This document shows positions 27,189-36,491 of a stretch of DNA of 64,000 nucleotides, piece after piece. The position numbers and the translations under genes are program-made. The notes below the pieces were generated by a model. That model was given only the letters and a program-made list of their open reading frames with translations, was not told where the DNA came from and did not search any database. How positions within the stretch are numbered: position 1 is the stretch's first letter; every line of letters starts with the position of its first letter. Source of the stretch: Lachnospiraceae bacterium AB2028 (GTDB taxonomy: Bacteria > Bacillota > Clostridia > Lachnospirales > Lachnospiraceae); the NCBI GenBank assembly GCA_000621425.1, contig JHYJ01000012.1:19047-83046 (forward strand), in the 5' to 3' direction.

Positions 27189-28205
27189 GTGAAGATAAAT
27201 ATATATTATGGCGGAAGAGGGCTGATCGGTGATCCTTCACTTACTGTTATCAAACAGATGGTGTCGGTTTTTCGTGAGCTTAATGTTAAAGTAGAGCGCT
27301 TTGACCTTTTTGAACATAAAAATGAGATGACAAAGCTGCCGCAGACATTAAAGGAAGCCGACGGAATAATACTTGCGTCCACCGTGGAATGGCACGGCTG
27401 TGGCGGATATATGGCAAGTTTTCTGGATTCATGCTGGCTCTATGGCGATAAGGAAAAAATCTCTTCTCTTTATATGGCACCGGTGGTGATGTCTACTACC
27501 TATGGTGAAAAAGAAGGAGAGTTGGATCTGATGAACGCGTGGATATCCTTAGGTGGACTTACCTGCCAGGGAATCTCCGGCTACGCGCCGGAGGCAGCAG
27601 AGCTTGAAAATAACGAGACATACAAAAAGCTTATTGAGGATGCTGCGGGGGATATTTACCGTGCAGTGAGCCGTAGGGTAAAGAGCCTGCCTACCAGCCA
27701 TGGCGTGGTAAGACAGGTGGTATATAGGACACTTAACACAACATATACACAGGACGAGACAGACCGTCTTTCAGAGTATGCATCTGATGAAAAGTATGTG
27801 GAAAAGCAGAAGGAGGACATCCGTCTTCTGGCAGACCTGTTCAAGAACAAGCTTGACGACGGCGGAAAGGACAGCGAGAGGATACCTGATCTTTTCCAGA
27901 AACATTTCAAGGCAAAGAGCGGAACAGATCTAAAATACAAGATCTCCCTTAAGGATGCGTCCAAAGCTCTTACGATTAGAATAGAAGGGGCAGGACTGGT
28001 CATAGGTTACGGCGAAGCGGTTAATCCCGATATGGAACTTACCATGGAAACTGCCGTTTTGAATGAGATAACTGATGGTCGCAAGACTTTTCAGGGGGCA
28101 TTTATGGAAGGAAAGCTGATTTCCAGGGGAGATTTGGCAAACCTAAGACTTTTGGATGAAATGTTTCCTTTTATGGACGACTTGCTTACGGGCGGTAGAC
28201 AGTAG
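27189..28205 (+). CDS. flavodoxin-like fold fused to SCP2-type lipid-binding domain
   Basis: GTG start after GAGGAGGGAATTCT. Residues 1-160 resemble NADPH-dependent FMN reductase / flavodoxin proteins (I-Y-Y-G-G-R-G, A-D-G-I-I-L-A-S-T-V-E-W, M-S-T-T-Y-G). A charged helical linker follows. The last 110 residues look like an SCP2 sterol-transfer domain (I-S-L-K-D, L-T-I-R-I-E-G-A-G, M-E-L-T-M-E-T, D-G-R-K-T-F-Q-G-A-F-M-E-G-K-L-I-S-R-G-D split over two segments). This pairing suggests redox handling of a lipid-like molecule; the substrate is unknown. Confidence 0.72.
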   Translation: MKINIYYGGRGLIGDPSLTVIKQMVSVFRELNVKVERFDLFEHKNEMTKLPQTLKEADGIILASTVEWHGCGGYMASFLDSCWLYGDKEKISSLYMAPVVMSTTYGEKEGELDLMNAWISLGGLTCQGISGYAPEAAELENNETYKKLIEDAAGDIYRAVSRRVKSLPTSHGVVRQVVYRTLNTTYTQDETDRLSEYASDEKYVEKQKEDIRLLADLFKNKLDDGGKDSERIPDLFQKHFKAKSGTDLKYKISLKDASKALTIRIEGAGLVIGYGEAVNPDMELTMETAVLNEITDGRKTFQGAFMEGKLISRGDLANLRLLDEMFPFMDDLLTGGRQ

Positions 28206-28336
28206 ATTATTTTTAATATTTAATATATAATAAAAAAGTATGGCTTTATTCATATGTATGCTCTCGGCAGCAGGTGCTTGGAGCTGGCTTGGATAGATGC
28301 GGTAAAACATTCATAAAGTAGAAAAGGGGGCTTTTT

Positions 28337-30802
28337 ATGAGCGAAAAATTTCCCATGGCGTTACCGGAAGGAACAGTGCTTGCGGGACAGTACATTGTAG
28401 AAAAGGTGCTGGGACAGGGCGGTTTTGGTATTACTTACGCTGCAACGGACCATAAGACCGGCAATAAAGTTGCTGTAAAGGAATTTTTCCCTGACACTAT
28501 GGCTACCAGACAGGGAACTACGGTTTTACCATTTACAGGTGAACGTGGAACCAGCTTTGATTATGGAAAAGATCGTTTCCTTGATGAGGCTCAGACTCTT
28601 GCGCAGTTCATTGGAAATGAAAATATAGTCCGTATACATACATATTTCGAGGAAAACGGTACTGCTTACTTTGTAATGGATTTCGTCGAAGGTACCAGTT
28701 TTGACGTATATATCCGTGAGCATGGTGGAAAGCTTGACTGGGAAGAAACAGCCAAGATCCTCATTCCTATTATGGATGCTTTGGGAGCAGTACACTCCAA
28801 GGGTATTGTTCACCGCGATGTAACCCCTGATAATATCTATATAACAAAAGATGGCAGTGTAAAGCTGCTGGATTTCGGCGCTGCCAGGTATTCACTTGGT
28901 GACAAGAGCCGTTCACTTGATGTGGTTCTTAAGCATGGTTTTGCACCGAAGGAGCAGTATACCAGACATGGAAAACAGGGACCTTTTACCGATATTTATG
29001 CACTGGGTGCTACATTCTACTATGCCCTGACCGGTAAGCGTCCCCCTGACAGTATAGATCGTATGGAGGAGGACGAGCTTGTTCCGCCCAGCAGATTAGG
29101 TGCAGTGATCACTAAAGATGCTGAAGAAGCTATCATGATGGCTATGAATGTTCAGCCTCAGGAACGTTTCCAGAGTATGCTCGCATTTAAGAATGCTATG
29201 CTGATATCAAAAGAAGAGGCAGCAAAGGAAAAGACAGAAATGCTGCAGGTTCGTCAGACGACAGAGGCTCAGCCTGTTCCTGTTTCCCAGAATATTCCTG
29301 CGTCTCAGACAATTCCTGCATCACAGAATATTTCTGCATCACAGAATATTCCTGTATCCCAGACGATTCCTGCGTCACAGACGATCCCTGCATCACAGAA
29401 TATTCCTGTATCCCAGACGATCCCTGCATCCCAGACGATCCCTGCATCGCAGACAATTCCTGCGTCACAGACGATTCCTACGTCGCAGACAATCCCTGCA
29501 TCACAGACCGGTGCCGGAAATGTGGGTGTGACTGTACAGAATCCTACAGATGGCGTAGGTGTTACTATGCAGAATCCAAATGCAGGTGTTGGCGTGACTG
29601 TACAGAATCCTACGGATGGAATTGGTGCTACAGTTGCAGCCGGTTCTGGTGGTCCCGGAAATGGTGCACCTATGCAGGCGCCTCCTGCAAAGCCTAAGAA
29701 AAAGGGTGCTCTGGTAGCGCTGCTTATAATACCTATAGTTGCTGTAATTGCACTATTTATACTGGTTGTGGGCATACTGGTAGCAATAAAGCCTGTTAAG
29801 TACGGTATGGCAGACAGTAAGCTTGCAGAGAAGGATTATGATGGAGCAATAACTGCATTTACTGATTTGGGAGACTATAAAGACTCTGCCGAGAAAGTAA
29901 AAGAAGCGAAGTACTTAAAGGCTGAAGAGCTTGCAAAGGCAGATAATTATGATGAGGCAATTGCCCTTTATGAGGAGCTTAAGAATTACAAGAAGTCTTC
30001 TGATAAGCTGGACGAAGTAACATACGATAAGGCTATGGCTCTGATGGCAGATAAGGACTATGACGCCGCAGAAAAACTGTTCAAGTCTCTTGGAAACTAT
30101 GATGACTCAAAGCAGCAGCTGCAGGAGATCTCCTTCCTGAAAGCAGAAAAGCTTTACGCAGACGGAGATTTTGAGGGCGCTTACAATGCATTTTCAGAGC
30201 TGTATGATGCAGGCTATCGTGCAGATGAGGCTGCATCTTACATGAGCCAGATGACTTACGACCTTGGCTGCCAGTATCTTGATGAAGGAGATTATGAAGC
30301 TGCTATCGACTGCTTTGAGCAGTGTGGCGATTATGATAAGGTCAACGATGCAAAATGGGGCTATGTTCAGGCGCATTATAATAACACCGACACCACTACC
30401 TATGAGTATCTGACAGATCTGTATTATGACGGTTACAGCGGAGCATCTTCGGCTTATGATGAACTGTATGCATGGAATCTCCAGATACTTGGATGGAATG
30501 ATTCTGAATACGATACTTCAAACTTCTACAGTTCAATGAGCGTTACTGAAGAGTGGTTTTGCCACATTGCTCTTTCAGGTGGTGCACCCGGAGCGACAAC
30601 ATCAATATCCTGGTCTCTTACTGTAAACGGCACGAACTATAACTACATGGGAACAATAGAGGGTCTTGATAACAGCGGAGACTATGGCTATGCAAGTGCA
30701 TATTATACTGCCGGAACCGGAACACCGGGTACTCTTGAGTATGTGTTCTACGATGAGAACGGCTATGAACTGGCATCTTCATCCATTGAGCTGTACAAGT
30801 GA
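28337..30802 (+). CDS. membrane Ser/Thr protein kinase with hexapeptide-repeat linker
   Basis: The kinase domain (about 12-290) has L-G-Q-G-G-F-G-I-T-Y (25-34), Lys48, the loop H159-R-D-V-T-P-D-N166 and an intact D-F-G. A linker holds 12 copies of (N/T)-I-P-A-S-Q, then three 11-residue units of G-V-G-V-T-V-Q-N-P-T-D type, and a Pro/Lys segment. One membrane span lies at about 455-485. Outside are four or five G-(D/N)-Y-x-x-S helical repeats (about 490-660) and a Tyr/Ser/Thr-rich C-terminal domain. The external part probably senses a ligand or the envelope. A GGGGGC stretch precedes the ATG. It opens the phospho-signalling island. Confidence 0.9.
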   Translation: MSEKFPMALPEGTVLAGQYIVEKVLGQGGFGITYAATDHKTGNKVAVKEFFPDTMATRQGTTVLPFTGERGTSFDYGKDRFLDEAQTLAQFIGNENIVRIHTYFEENGTAYFVMDFVEGTSFDVYIREHGGKLDWEETAKILIPIMDALGAVHSKGIVHRDVTPDNIYITKDGSVKLLDFGAARYSLGDKSRSLDVVLKHGFAPKEQYTRHGKQGPFTDIYALGATFYYALTGKRPPDSIDRMEEDELVPPSRLGAVITKDAEEAIMMAMNVQPQERFQSMLAFKNAMLISKEEAAKEKTEMLQVRQTTEAQPVPVSQNIPASQTIPASQNISASQNIPVSQTIPASQTIPASQNIPVSQTIPASQTIPASQTIPASQTIPTSQTIPASQTGAGNVGVTVQNPTDGVGVTMQNPNAGVGVTVQNPTDGIGATVAAGSGGPGNGAPMQAPPAKPKKKGALVALLIIPIVAVIALFILVVGILVAIKPVKYGMADSKLAEKDYDGAITAFTDLGDYKDSAEKVKEAKYLKAEELAKADNYDEAIALYEELKNYKKSSDKLDEVTYDKAMALMADKDYDAAEKLFKSLGNYDDSKQQLQEISFLKAEKLYADGDFEGAYNAFSELYDAGYRADEAASYMSQMTYDLGCQYLDEGDYEAAIDCFEQCGDYDKVNDAKWGYVQAHYNNTDTTTYEYLTDLYYDGYSGASSAYDELYAWNLQILGWNDSEYDTSNFYSSMSVTEEWFCHIALSGGAPGATTSISWSLTVNGTNYNYMGTIEGLDNSGDYGYASAYYTAGTGTPGTLEYVFYDENGYELASSSIELYK
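29291..29506 (+). repeat. 12-copy 18-bp coding tandem repeat
   Basis: Twelve imperfect units of 18 bases encode (N/T)-I-P-(A/V/T)-S-Q in the linker of the kinase. The copies differ mostly at wobble positions, so the array has been kept under coding selection and could vary in length between strains. Confidence 0.85.
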
Positions 30803-30851
30803 TAGCTTTAAAGCTTAAGTTTAGATGATTACAGGGTGATTCCTGTAGACG

Positions 30852-30880
30852 TTGATAAAAAGAAGAAATTGTTGTATCAT
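30852..30880 (+). promoter_or_regulatory. promoter for the second island kinase
   Basis: TTGATA (30852-30857) and TATCAT (30875-30880) with a 17-base spacer, about 80 bases before the kinase start. Confidence 0.6.
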
Positions 30881-30962
30881 TAGTTACTATCTGTTGCGCA
30901 GGGGGATTGAGTGAAATTACCCCTGCATTGTGGTGAAGCTTATGAAGGGGGAGGTGAGTCTT

Positions 30963-33317
30963 ATGAGCGACAAGTATCCCATGGCGTTAGCCCAGGGTAC
31001 GGTTCTCGCAGGGCAGTATATCATAGACAGAGTGCTGGGCCAGGGTGGTTTCGGCATTACTTATGCTGCAACAGATCATAAGACTGGCAACAAAGTTGCC
31101 GTAAAGGAATTCTTCCCCGATACCATGGCTACCAGACAGGGGACTGCGGTAATTTCTTTTACCGGTGAGCGCGGTGAAAGTTTTGCTTACGGTAAGGACC
31201 GCTTTCTTGATGAAGCCCAGACACTTGCACAATTCATAGGAAATGAAAATATAGTCCGTATTCATACTTATTTTGAGGAAAATGGTACGGCATATTTCGT
31301 AATGGACTATGTGGAAGGCACAAGCTTTGATGTCTATATCCGCGAACATGGCGGAAAGCTTGACTGGGAAGAAACTGCCAAAATACTTATTCCCGTGATG
31401 GATGCGCTTGGTGCAGTTCACTCCAAAGGTATCGTACATCGTGATGTTACCCCTGATAATATTTATATTACAAAGGACGGCAGTGTAAAGCTGCTGGATT
31501 TCGGCGCTGCCAGGTATTCACTTGGTGACAAGAGCCGTTCGCTTGATGTGGTATTAAAACATGGTTTTGCACCTAAGGAGCAGTATACAAGGCGTGGAAA
31601 GCAGGGGCCTTTTACTGATATCTATGCACTGGGTGCAACTTTTTACTTTGCACTTACCGGGAAAAGACCTCCCGACAGTATAGACCGTATAGAGGATGAC
31701 GAGCTGGTACCTCCCAGCAGGCTCGGGGCGAAGATTTCTCCGGCTGCTGAAGAGGCTATCCTGATGGCCATGAACATTCAGCCTCAGGAACGTTTCCAGA
31801 GCATGAAGGCATTTAAGAATGCCATGCTTATATCAAAAGAAGAGGCAGAAAAAGCCCGCACTGAGATGCCACAGGTACGCCAAAGTGCTCCTGCCGTAGG
31901 TGCTACTGTTTCAACGACGGGCGCATCCGTTATAACAAATTCACAGACCATACCGAATTCACAGGTTATAACACCGTCTCAGACCACCACTGATCCACGG
32001 ACTGTTATGCCTTCCCAGACTATGCCGGTTCAGAGTCAGGGTATTCCTTCGCAGCAGACATCGAATATGTCTGGTGGAATGCAGGGACAGAATCAGAATA
32101 TGCAGAATGGTATGCCGGGACAGACGGTGTCTGGTCAGGGCCGGGGATTCCAAAATCAGAATCAGAATCAGGCAATGCCGAATCCTAGCCAGGGCGGAGG
32201 ATATCCTCCACAGGGTGGTATGGGTCCCAATCAGGGTGCTGCCATGCCGCCAAAAAAGAAAAAGTCTGCAGTGCCGATAGTGATACTGGCATTAGTAGCG
32301 GTATTCTTCCTTTTGATTACCGGCGGCATTATTGCTGCAGTGTTCGTAGTTATAGGCGTAAGCGGAAGATCCGGTGATGGTGACGATAACAATACTTATG
32401 CTGAGAACGATATAGATGACGATGATGATGACAGCGATTCGGGCCATAATTCATTGATAGATGACGATGATTACAACGACGATGACAATGATGAAGATGA
32501 TGACCAGAATCCTTCAGGGAATGATCCGGGTGGAAATGTTCCCGGAGGAAGCATAAATTTTGATCCCGACATTGATATTCATCTTGGCGAAAATGGTAAT
32601 GGGGATGATGAACAGGGACTTGCCAAAATAAAGTATACTATTTACAGCGGAAATTACGGTACCGGTCTGGCCGGAGCATCGGTTATTCTGGAAGATGAAA
32701 GCGGTAATCAGGTTGATAAGGATGTAGCTGACAATGATGGCAAGGTTGAATTTGACGTTGCACCCGGCAAGTATAAGCTGACTGTAACTGCTGATGGGTA
32801 TTTTGATCGTACAGAAACATGGAATCTGACATCATCAGGCTTAGATCTTATTGCGGCTATGGTTCCCGAAGTTTCCGGTGACGATTTTATAGTTATCGTT
32901 GAATGGGAAGGAAACCGTGACATCGATCTGTGCGGATATAACGAAGAGACGGGCGTGCCGACTAACTATTGGAACCCTCAAGACAGCGGTGATAAGGGAT
33001 CAGGAGTACATCTGGGTGACCATGACGCTGATAAGCGTTTTGAAATGATTTATTTCCATGACTATAGCTATGAGGTCCAGAGGGATATAATAGTCTTCGA
33101 CCGTACATCAATGGATAGTGGCAGAGCGACCTCGCCCATGGAATATGAAGGTGTATGGGTGGCTATATATACTGCTGACGGTATGGTAGATAGTTTTTGG
33201 GCAGACGCGGATCATAATGAGCTGGGGTGGATTCCCATGCTTATAGATGGCGGAGAGATTTATGAAGCTGAATCGCCTTATATTTCTGATCCCAAAGAAT
33301 TTGACTGGTTGTATTGA
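30963..33317 (+). CDS. membrane Ser/Thr protein kinase with Cna-B-like external domain
   Basis: The start ATG 30963 has GGGGGAGGTGAG before it; an upstream in-frame GTG at 30930 has no such site. The kinase domain is nearly identical in layout to that at 28337 (Lys48, H159-R-D-V-T-P-D-N, D-F-G). A Gln/Asn/Met/Pro-rich linker follows (about 300-430), then a membrane span (about 437-465) and a very acidic Asp-rich stretch. Outside are a carboxypeptidase-regulatory/Cna-B-like beta-sandwich (about 555-635, with A-G-A-S-V-I-L and A-P-G-K-Y-K-L-T-V-T-A-D-G-Y) and a C-terminal domain of unknown type. The two kinases share catalytic domains but differ entirely outside, as expected of sensors for different signals. 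Confidence 0.9.
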   Translation: MSDKYPMALAQGTVLAGQYIIDRVLGQGGFGITYAATDHKTGNKVAVKEFFPDTMATRQGTAVISFTGERGESFAYGKDRFLDEAQTLAQFIGNENIVRIHTYFEENGTAYFVMDYVEGTSFDVYIREHGGKLDWEETAKILIPVMDALGAVHSKGIVHRDVTPDNIYITKDGSVKLLDFGAARYSLGDKSRSLDVVLKHGFAPKEQYTRRGKQGPFTDIYALGATFYFALTGKRPPDSIDRIEDDELVPPSRLGAKISPAAEEAILMAMNIQPQERFQSMKAFKNAMLISKEEAEKARTEMPQVRQSAPAVGATVSTTGASVITNSQTIPNSQVITPSQTTTDPRTVMPSQTMPVQSQGIPSQQTSNMSGGMQGQNQNMQNGMPGQTVSGQGRGFQNQNQNQAMPNPSQGGGYPPQGGMGPNQGAAMPPKKKKSAVPIVILALVAVFFLLITGGIIAAVFVVIGVSGRSGDGDDNNTYAENDIDDDDDDSDSGHNSLIDDDDYNDDDNDEDDDQNPSGNDPGGNVPGGSINFDPDIDIHLGENGNGDDEQGLAKIKYTIYSGNYGTGLAGASVILEDESGNQVDKDVADNDGKVEFDVAPGKYKLTVTADGYFDRTETWNLTSSGLDLIAAMVPEVSGDDFIVIVEWEGNRDIDLCGYNEETGVPTNYWNPQDSGDKGSGVHLGDHDADKRFEMIYFHDYSYEVQRDIIVFDRTSMDSGRATSPMEYEGVWVAIYTADGMVDSFWADADHNELGWIPMLIDGGEIYEAESPYISDPKEFDWLY

Positions 33318-33361
33318 TTAATGCATAGATATCATTAAACTATATTTCAAGGAGGAGAGTT

Positions 33362-34138
33362 ATGGCAGTTATCGAATGTGCAAACGGACATCTTTATGAC
33401 ACGGATCAGTATGGATCCTGCCCGTATTGTGGCGGAAACATAAACCGTGTCGAGTTTGGCGGAGGCGGTGCTGACAGCTATGGCGCTACAGTGGCACCCG
33501 GCTTCGGTTCAACAGTTGCTCCCGGATATGGCGGAGGCGGATATGCGGCTCCTGCAGGAGGATATGGCGGAAGTTCTGACATCGGCAAGACTGTGGGCGC
33601 AGGCATGGGACCTTCAAGCAGTCCTTCACCTTCCGGCGGATACGGAATGGAGGAGGTAGGCGCAACAGTTGCTCCCTCCGGTTATTCAAAGAAGAAAGAC
33701 GCTGAAGCAGAAGAAGATGACAGCAAGAAGGATACCGGAAAGACAGTAGCCGTTATGAGCAGGAGCATGTCTTCTGAGCCTGTTGTAGGCTGGCTTGTTT
33801 GTATAGAAGGTGTAAATAAGGGTAAGGATTTCAGGCTTTTTGCAAAGAATAATACCATCGGACGTTCCGACAAGATGGACGTCTGCATCAAGGGTGACAA
33901 TACTATCTCCCGTGATAACCATGCGAGACTTGCTTACGATGAGAAGCACAATAAGTATCATCTGATCCCGGCAGAGAGCACGAACAGCATATATGTAAAC
34001 GAAGAGCCTATATATGTGCCGACAATCCTTGAGACAGGTGACATCATAGAGCTTGGTGAGAGTAAATTCATATTCACTGCATTCTGCAGCGAGATGTTTA
34101 CATGGCGTAATGGTCTGGCTTCGAAGGGAGACAATTAA
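33362..34138 (+). CDS. FHA-domain protein with N-terminal zinc ribbon
   Basis: A 258-residue soluble protein. The N-terminus has a short zinc ribbon (C-A-N-G-H ... C-P-Y-C, residues 6-24). A Gly/Ser/Tyr/Ala-rich flexible region (about 30-110) contains three T-V-A-P-G/T-V-G-A type motifs with Thr residues that could be phosphorylated. A C-terminal FHA domain follows (about 155-240) with I-G-R-S-D, I-S-R-D-N-H-A and S-T-N-S-I-Y-V-N. FHA domains bind phosphothreonine. The gene lies after a kinase and overlaps the PP2C gene by one base (TAATG), so it is probably a kinase substrate and scaffold. Confidence 0.9.
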   Translation: MAVIECANGHLYDTDQYGSCPYCGGNINRVEFGGGGADSYGATVAPGFGSTVAPGYGGGGYAAPAGGYGGSSDIGKTVGAGMGPSSSPSPSGGYGMEEVGATVAPSGYSKKKDAEAEEDDSKKDTGKTVAVMSRSMSSEPVVGWLVCIEGVNKGKDFRLFAKNNTIGRSDKMDVCIKGDNTISRDNHARLAYDEKHNKYHLIPAESTNSIYVNEEPIYVPTILETGDIIELGESKFIFTAFCSEMFTWRNGLASKGDN

Positions 34139-34902
34139 TGGAGCGTCATTTAGGTTACAGGCTTGCCAATATGCAGGGGGTAGGCGCCAGGGCGAGACAG
34201 GAGGATTCCTTTACTACTGCCAATGCTTTCGATGTGATGAAGCTTAAGGAAGAAGGGCTTCTGTTTGCAGTTTTTGACGGCATGGGCGGAATGAAGGACG
34301 GAAAGCTGGCCAGCGAGACTGCCGTACAGAGCATGAGGGCATCCTTTGCTGCAATGGATAGGAATGCAGATCTTGCACCGCAGCTTAAGAATGCGGTTTT
34401 TGCTGCATCAGAGGCAGTTGAGGAAGTTATCGGCGGTGACGGCGGTTCAACGGCAATTGTATGCATCATCTATGAGGAAAAACTGTATTTTGCCAGCGTA
34501 GGTGACAGTTTCCTGTTCTTAAAGCGTGGTGACGGGCTTTACAGGCTCAATCAGGAGCACAATGTATTCCATGATGAGTATCTGTCCGCTATACGCTGCG
34601 GAGACCTTGACGGCAAGGCTTGTCGAGAGGTGGATGAGGCTACGGCACTTACACAGTTCCTTGGAAAAATCGGTATGGATGATGTGGATGCATGCGTCCG
34701 TCCATTACCGCTTAAGGAAGGCGACATACTGCTTGCCTGCTCGGATGGTGTAGGCGGCGTACTTGATGAGGATGAGCTTAAGACAGCCCTTTCATTTAAG
34801 TCAGAGCGTGCTATGTGCCAGCAGTTAGAGCAGAGACTTGTAATTCATGCAAGACAGTTTCAGGATAATTACACTGCACTTATTGTGAAGTGTGTTTATT
34901 AA
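34138..34902 (+). CDS. PP2C-type Ser/Thr protein phosphatase
   Basis: A 254-residue PPM/PP2C phosphatase. Metal-binding motifs are visible: A-R-Q-E-D-S, F-A-V-F-D-G-M-G-G, A-S-V-G-D-S, L-L-A-C-S-D-G-V-G-G and the last Asp in Q-D-N-Y-T-A. It reverses the action of the neighbouring kinases. It has no membrane span. Its start overlaps the FHA stop by one base, a typical coupling arrangement. Confidence 0.93.
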   Translation: MERHLGYRLANMQGVGARARQEDSFTTANAFDVMKLKEEGLLFAVFDGMGGMKDGKLASETAVQSMRASFAAMDRNADLAPQLKNAVFAASEAVEEVIGGDGGSTAIVCIIYEEKLYFASVGDSFLFLKRGDGLYRLNQEHNVFHDEYLSAIRCGDLDGKACREVDEATALTQFLGKIGMDDVDACVRPLPLKEGDILLACSDGVGGVLDEDELKTALSFKSERAMCQQLEQRLVIHARQFQDNYTALIVKCVY

Positions 34903-34937
34903 ATAAAAAACAAAAAAGGAGCAGGAGGGAAGAATTT

Positions 34938-36491
34938 ATGAAGAGAAGACAGCTATCCCGGTTTTTCGGTATGTTCGCAGCGCTTGTAATCGTGCTGATG
35001 AGCGTTTCAATACCGAAGATCGAGGCAAGGGCAGATGTAAATGATGTCAGGAACGGTGTAGTTCCGGTGGTATTCTATCTGAAGAGTGCCGCATTCTACA
35101 TTACTGACGGATGGGATTATCAGTGGATCGAGGATCTGGGTGATGTTCCTTACTCCGCAGGTAGTGGTTTCTTCATTGGTGAGGAGGGCGAGGATCCTTC
35201 CTATATCGTTACAAACTACCACGTAGTTCAGGAGTATGTTGAGTATGCTGGTGAAGGTGGCGGATATTATCTCTGGACCGGCATGGAGTATCAGGGATAT
35301 GACGTAGTGCTTTATTCAGAGAGCACAGAGCTGAGAGTATACTACAGCGATAAGGATTATGATGTAGCATATGTAGACTGCTACGGTTCAGTTGAAAAGG
35401 TTGACCTTGCAGTACTTCGTCTCCGTGATGCTACTGACCAGAGAGTTCCTCTTCCCATCATGGAGCCCGATGATTCAATGGTAGGAACCGATGTATGGAG
35501 TGCAGGTTTCCCCGGAAACGCTGATAACGATTTCACAAGTGCAAGCCATTTTGATATCCGTGACTGTACAGTACATAAGGGATCACTTAATAAGATCGTT
35601 GTTAACGAAGGTGTGGGTGTAGAGCGTCTTAATATCGATGCTACAATCCAGCATGGTAACTCCGGTGGACCTCTTATTACTGAGGATGGCTATGTAATCG
35701 GTGTAAATACAAACGTTGAGTCCAACATGCCTTATGCTGATCAGATAGAGGTTGACTACTATGCTATCAGCGGTAAGGAACTGGTTCGTTTCCTTGACAA
35801 GAACAATATTCCTTATTCTACTTCATACAGTGATCCCGGCGATAACGGTCAGAACATAAGTGATGACGGTAGCGAAGGTGATGAAGGCGGAAATTTATTA
35901 CCTGATGATGGCGGTGATGACGATAAGGATAAGGACAAGGAAGGCGGCGTACCTGTTTGGGTATGGATCGTTATCGGCGTAGTTGTAGTTCTTGCAGTAG
36001 TTCTGGTTATCGTAATAATAATCGTTGCATTCGTAGCTAAGGGCAAGAAGGACAAGCAGGAAATGCAGCAGATGCAGCAGCAGAACCAGCAGCAGATGCA
36101 GCAGATGCAGGCCCAGAACCAGGCTCAGATGGCTCAGATGCAGCAGCAGGTTGCACAGTCACAGCAGAAGAAGGCTATGATCCGTCCTATGGATACACAG
36201 CATGGCGGTAAGAGCTATCCTGTAGGTTCAACGCCCATCATGATCGGCCGTGATCCTTCAAGCTGTGCTATCGTTTACAAGGAAGGAACTGTTGGTGTCA
36301 GCGGACGTCACTGCACAGTTTCATTCGATGCTGCAACAAATGATTTCGTTATTACCGACCTTCGTTCCACATACGGAACAATCCTTATGAATGGAACAAA
36401 GCTTGCACCTAATGCACCTTATCGTCTGCATTCCGGTGACAGCTTCTGCGTTGGTGACAAGGCAAATGTAGTAAAGGTTGAGCTTGTATAA
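34938..36491 (+). CDS. secreted/membrane trypsin-like serine protease fused to cytoplasmic FHA domain
   Basis: ATG 34938 is chosen because GGAGCAGGAGGG precedes it. The protein has 517 residues. A signal sequence (1-30) is followed by a trypsin-like domain (about 35-285) with the triad His95 (T-N-Y-H-V-V), Asp156 (V-D-L-A-V-L) and Ser242 (G-N-S-G-G-P-L). An acidic linker follows, then a transmembrane helix (about 335-360), a Gln/Met-rich coiled coil (about 368-412) and a C-terminal FHA domain with I-G-R-D-P-S and S-G-R-H-C. The protease is therefore outside and the phosphothreonine reader inside, which could couple phosphorylation to proteolysis across the membrane. It overlaps the next PP2C gene by one base. 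Confidence 0.9.
   Translation: MKRRQLSRFFGMFAALVIVLMSVSIPKIEARADVNDVRNGVVPVVFYLKSAAFYITDGWDYQWIEDLGDVPYSAGSGFFIGEEGEDPSYIVTNYHVVQEYVEYAGEGGGYYLWTGMEYQGYDVVLYSESTELRVYYSDKDYDVAYVDCYGSVEKVDLAVLRLRDATDQRVPLPIMEPDDSMVGTDVWSAGFPGNADNDFTSASHFDIRDCTVHKGSLNKIVVNEGVGVERLNIDATIQHGNSGGPLITEDGYVIGVNTNVESNMPYADQIEVDYYAISGKELVRFLDKNNIPYSTSYSDPGDNGQNISDDGSEGDEGGNLLPDDGGDDDKDKDKEGGVPVWVWIVIGVVVVLAVVLVIVIIIVAFVAKGKKDKQEMQQMQQQNQQQMQQMQAQNQAQMAQMQQQVAQSQQKKAMIRPMDTQHGGKSYPVGSTPIMIGRDPSSCAIVYKEGTVGVSGRHCTVSFDAATNDFVITDLRSTYGTILMNGTKLAPNAPYRLHSGDSFCVGDKANVVKVELV

Noticed and set aside
29291..29506. 18-bp repeats as a CRISPR-like array
   Set aside because: The units are contiguous, imperfect and in frame with the kinase gene; there are no spacers.
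30930..30962. GTG start for the kinase at 30963
   Set aside because: The ATG at 30963 has GGGGGAGGTGAG just before it and matches the start of the paralogous kinase at 28337.
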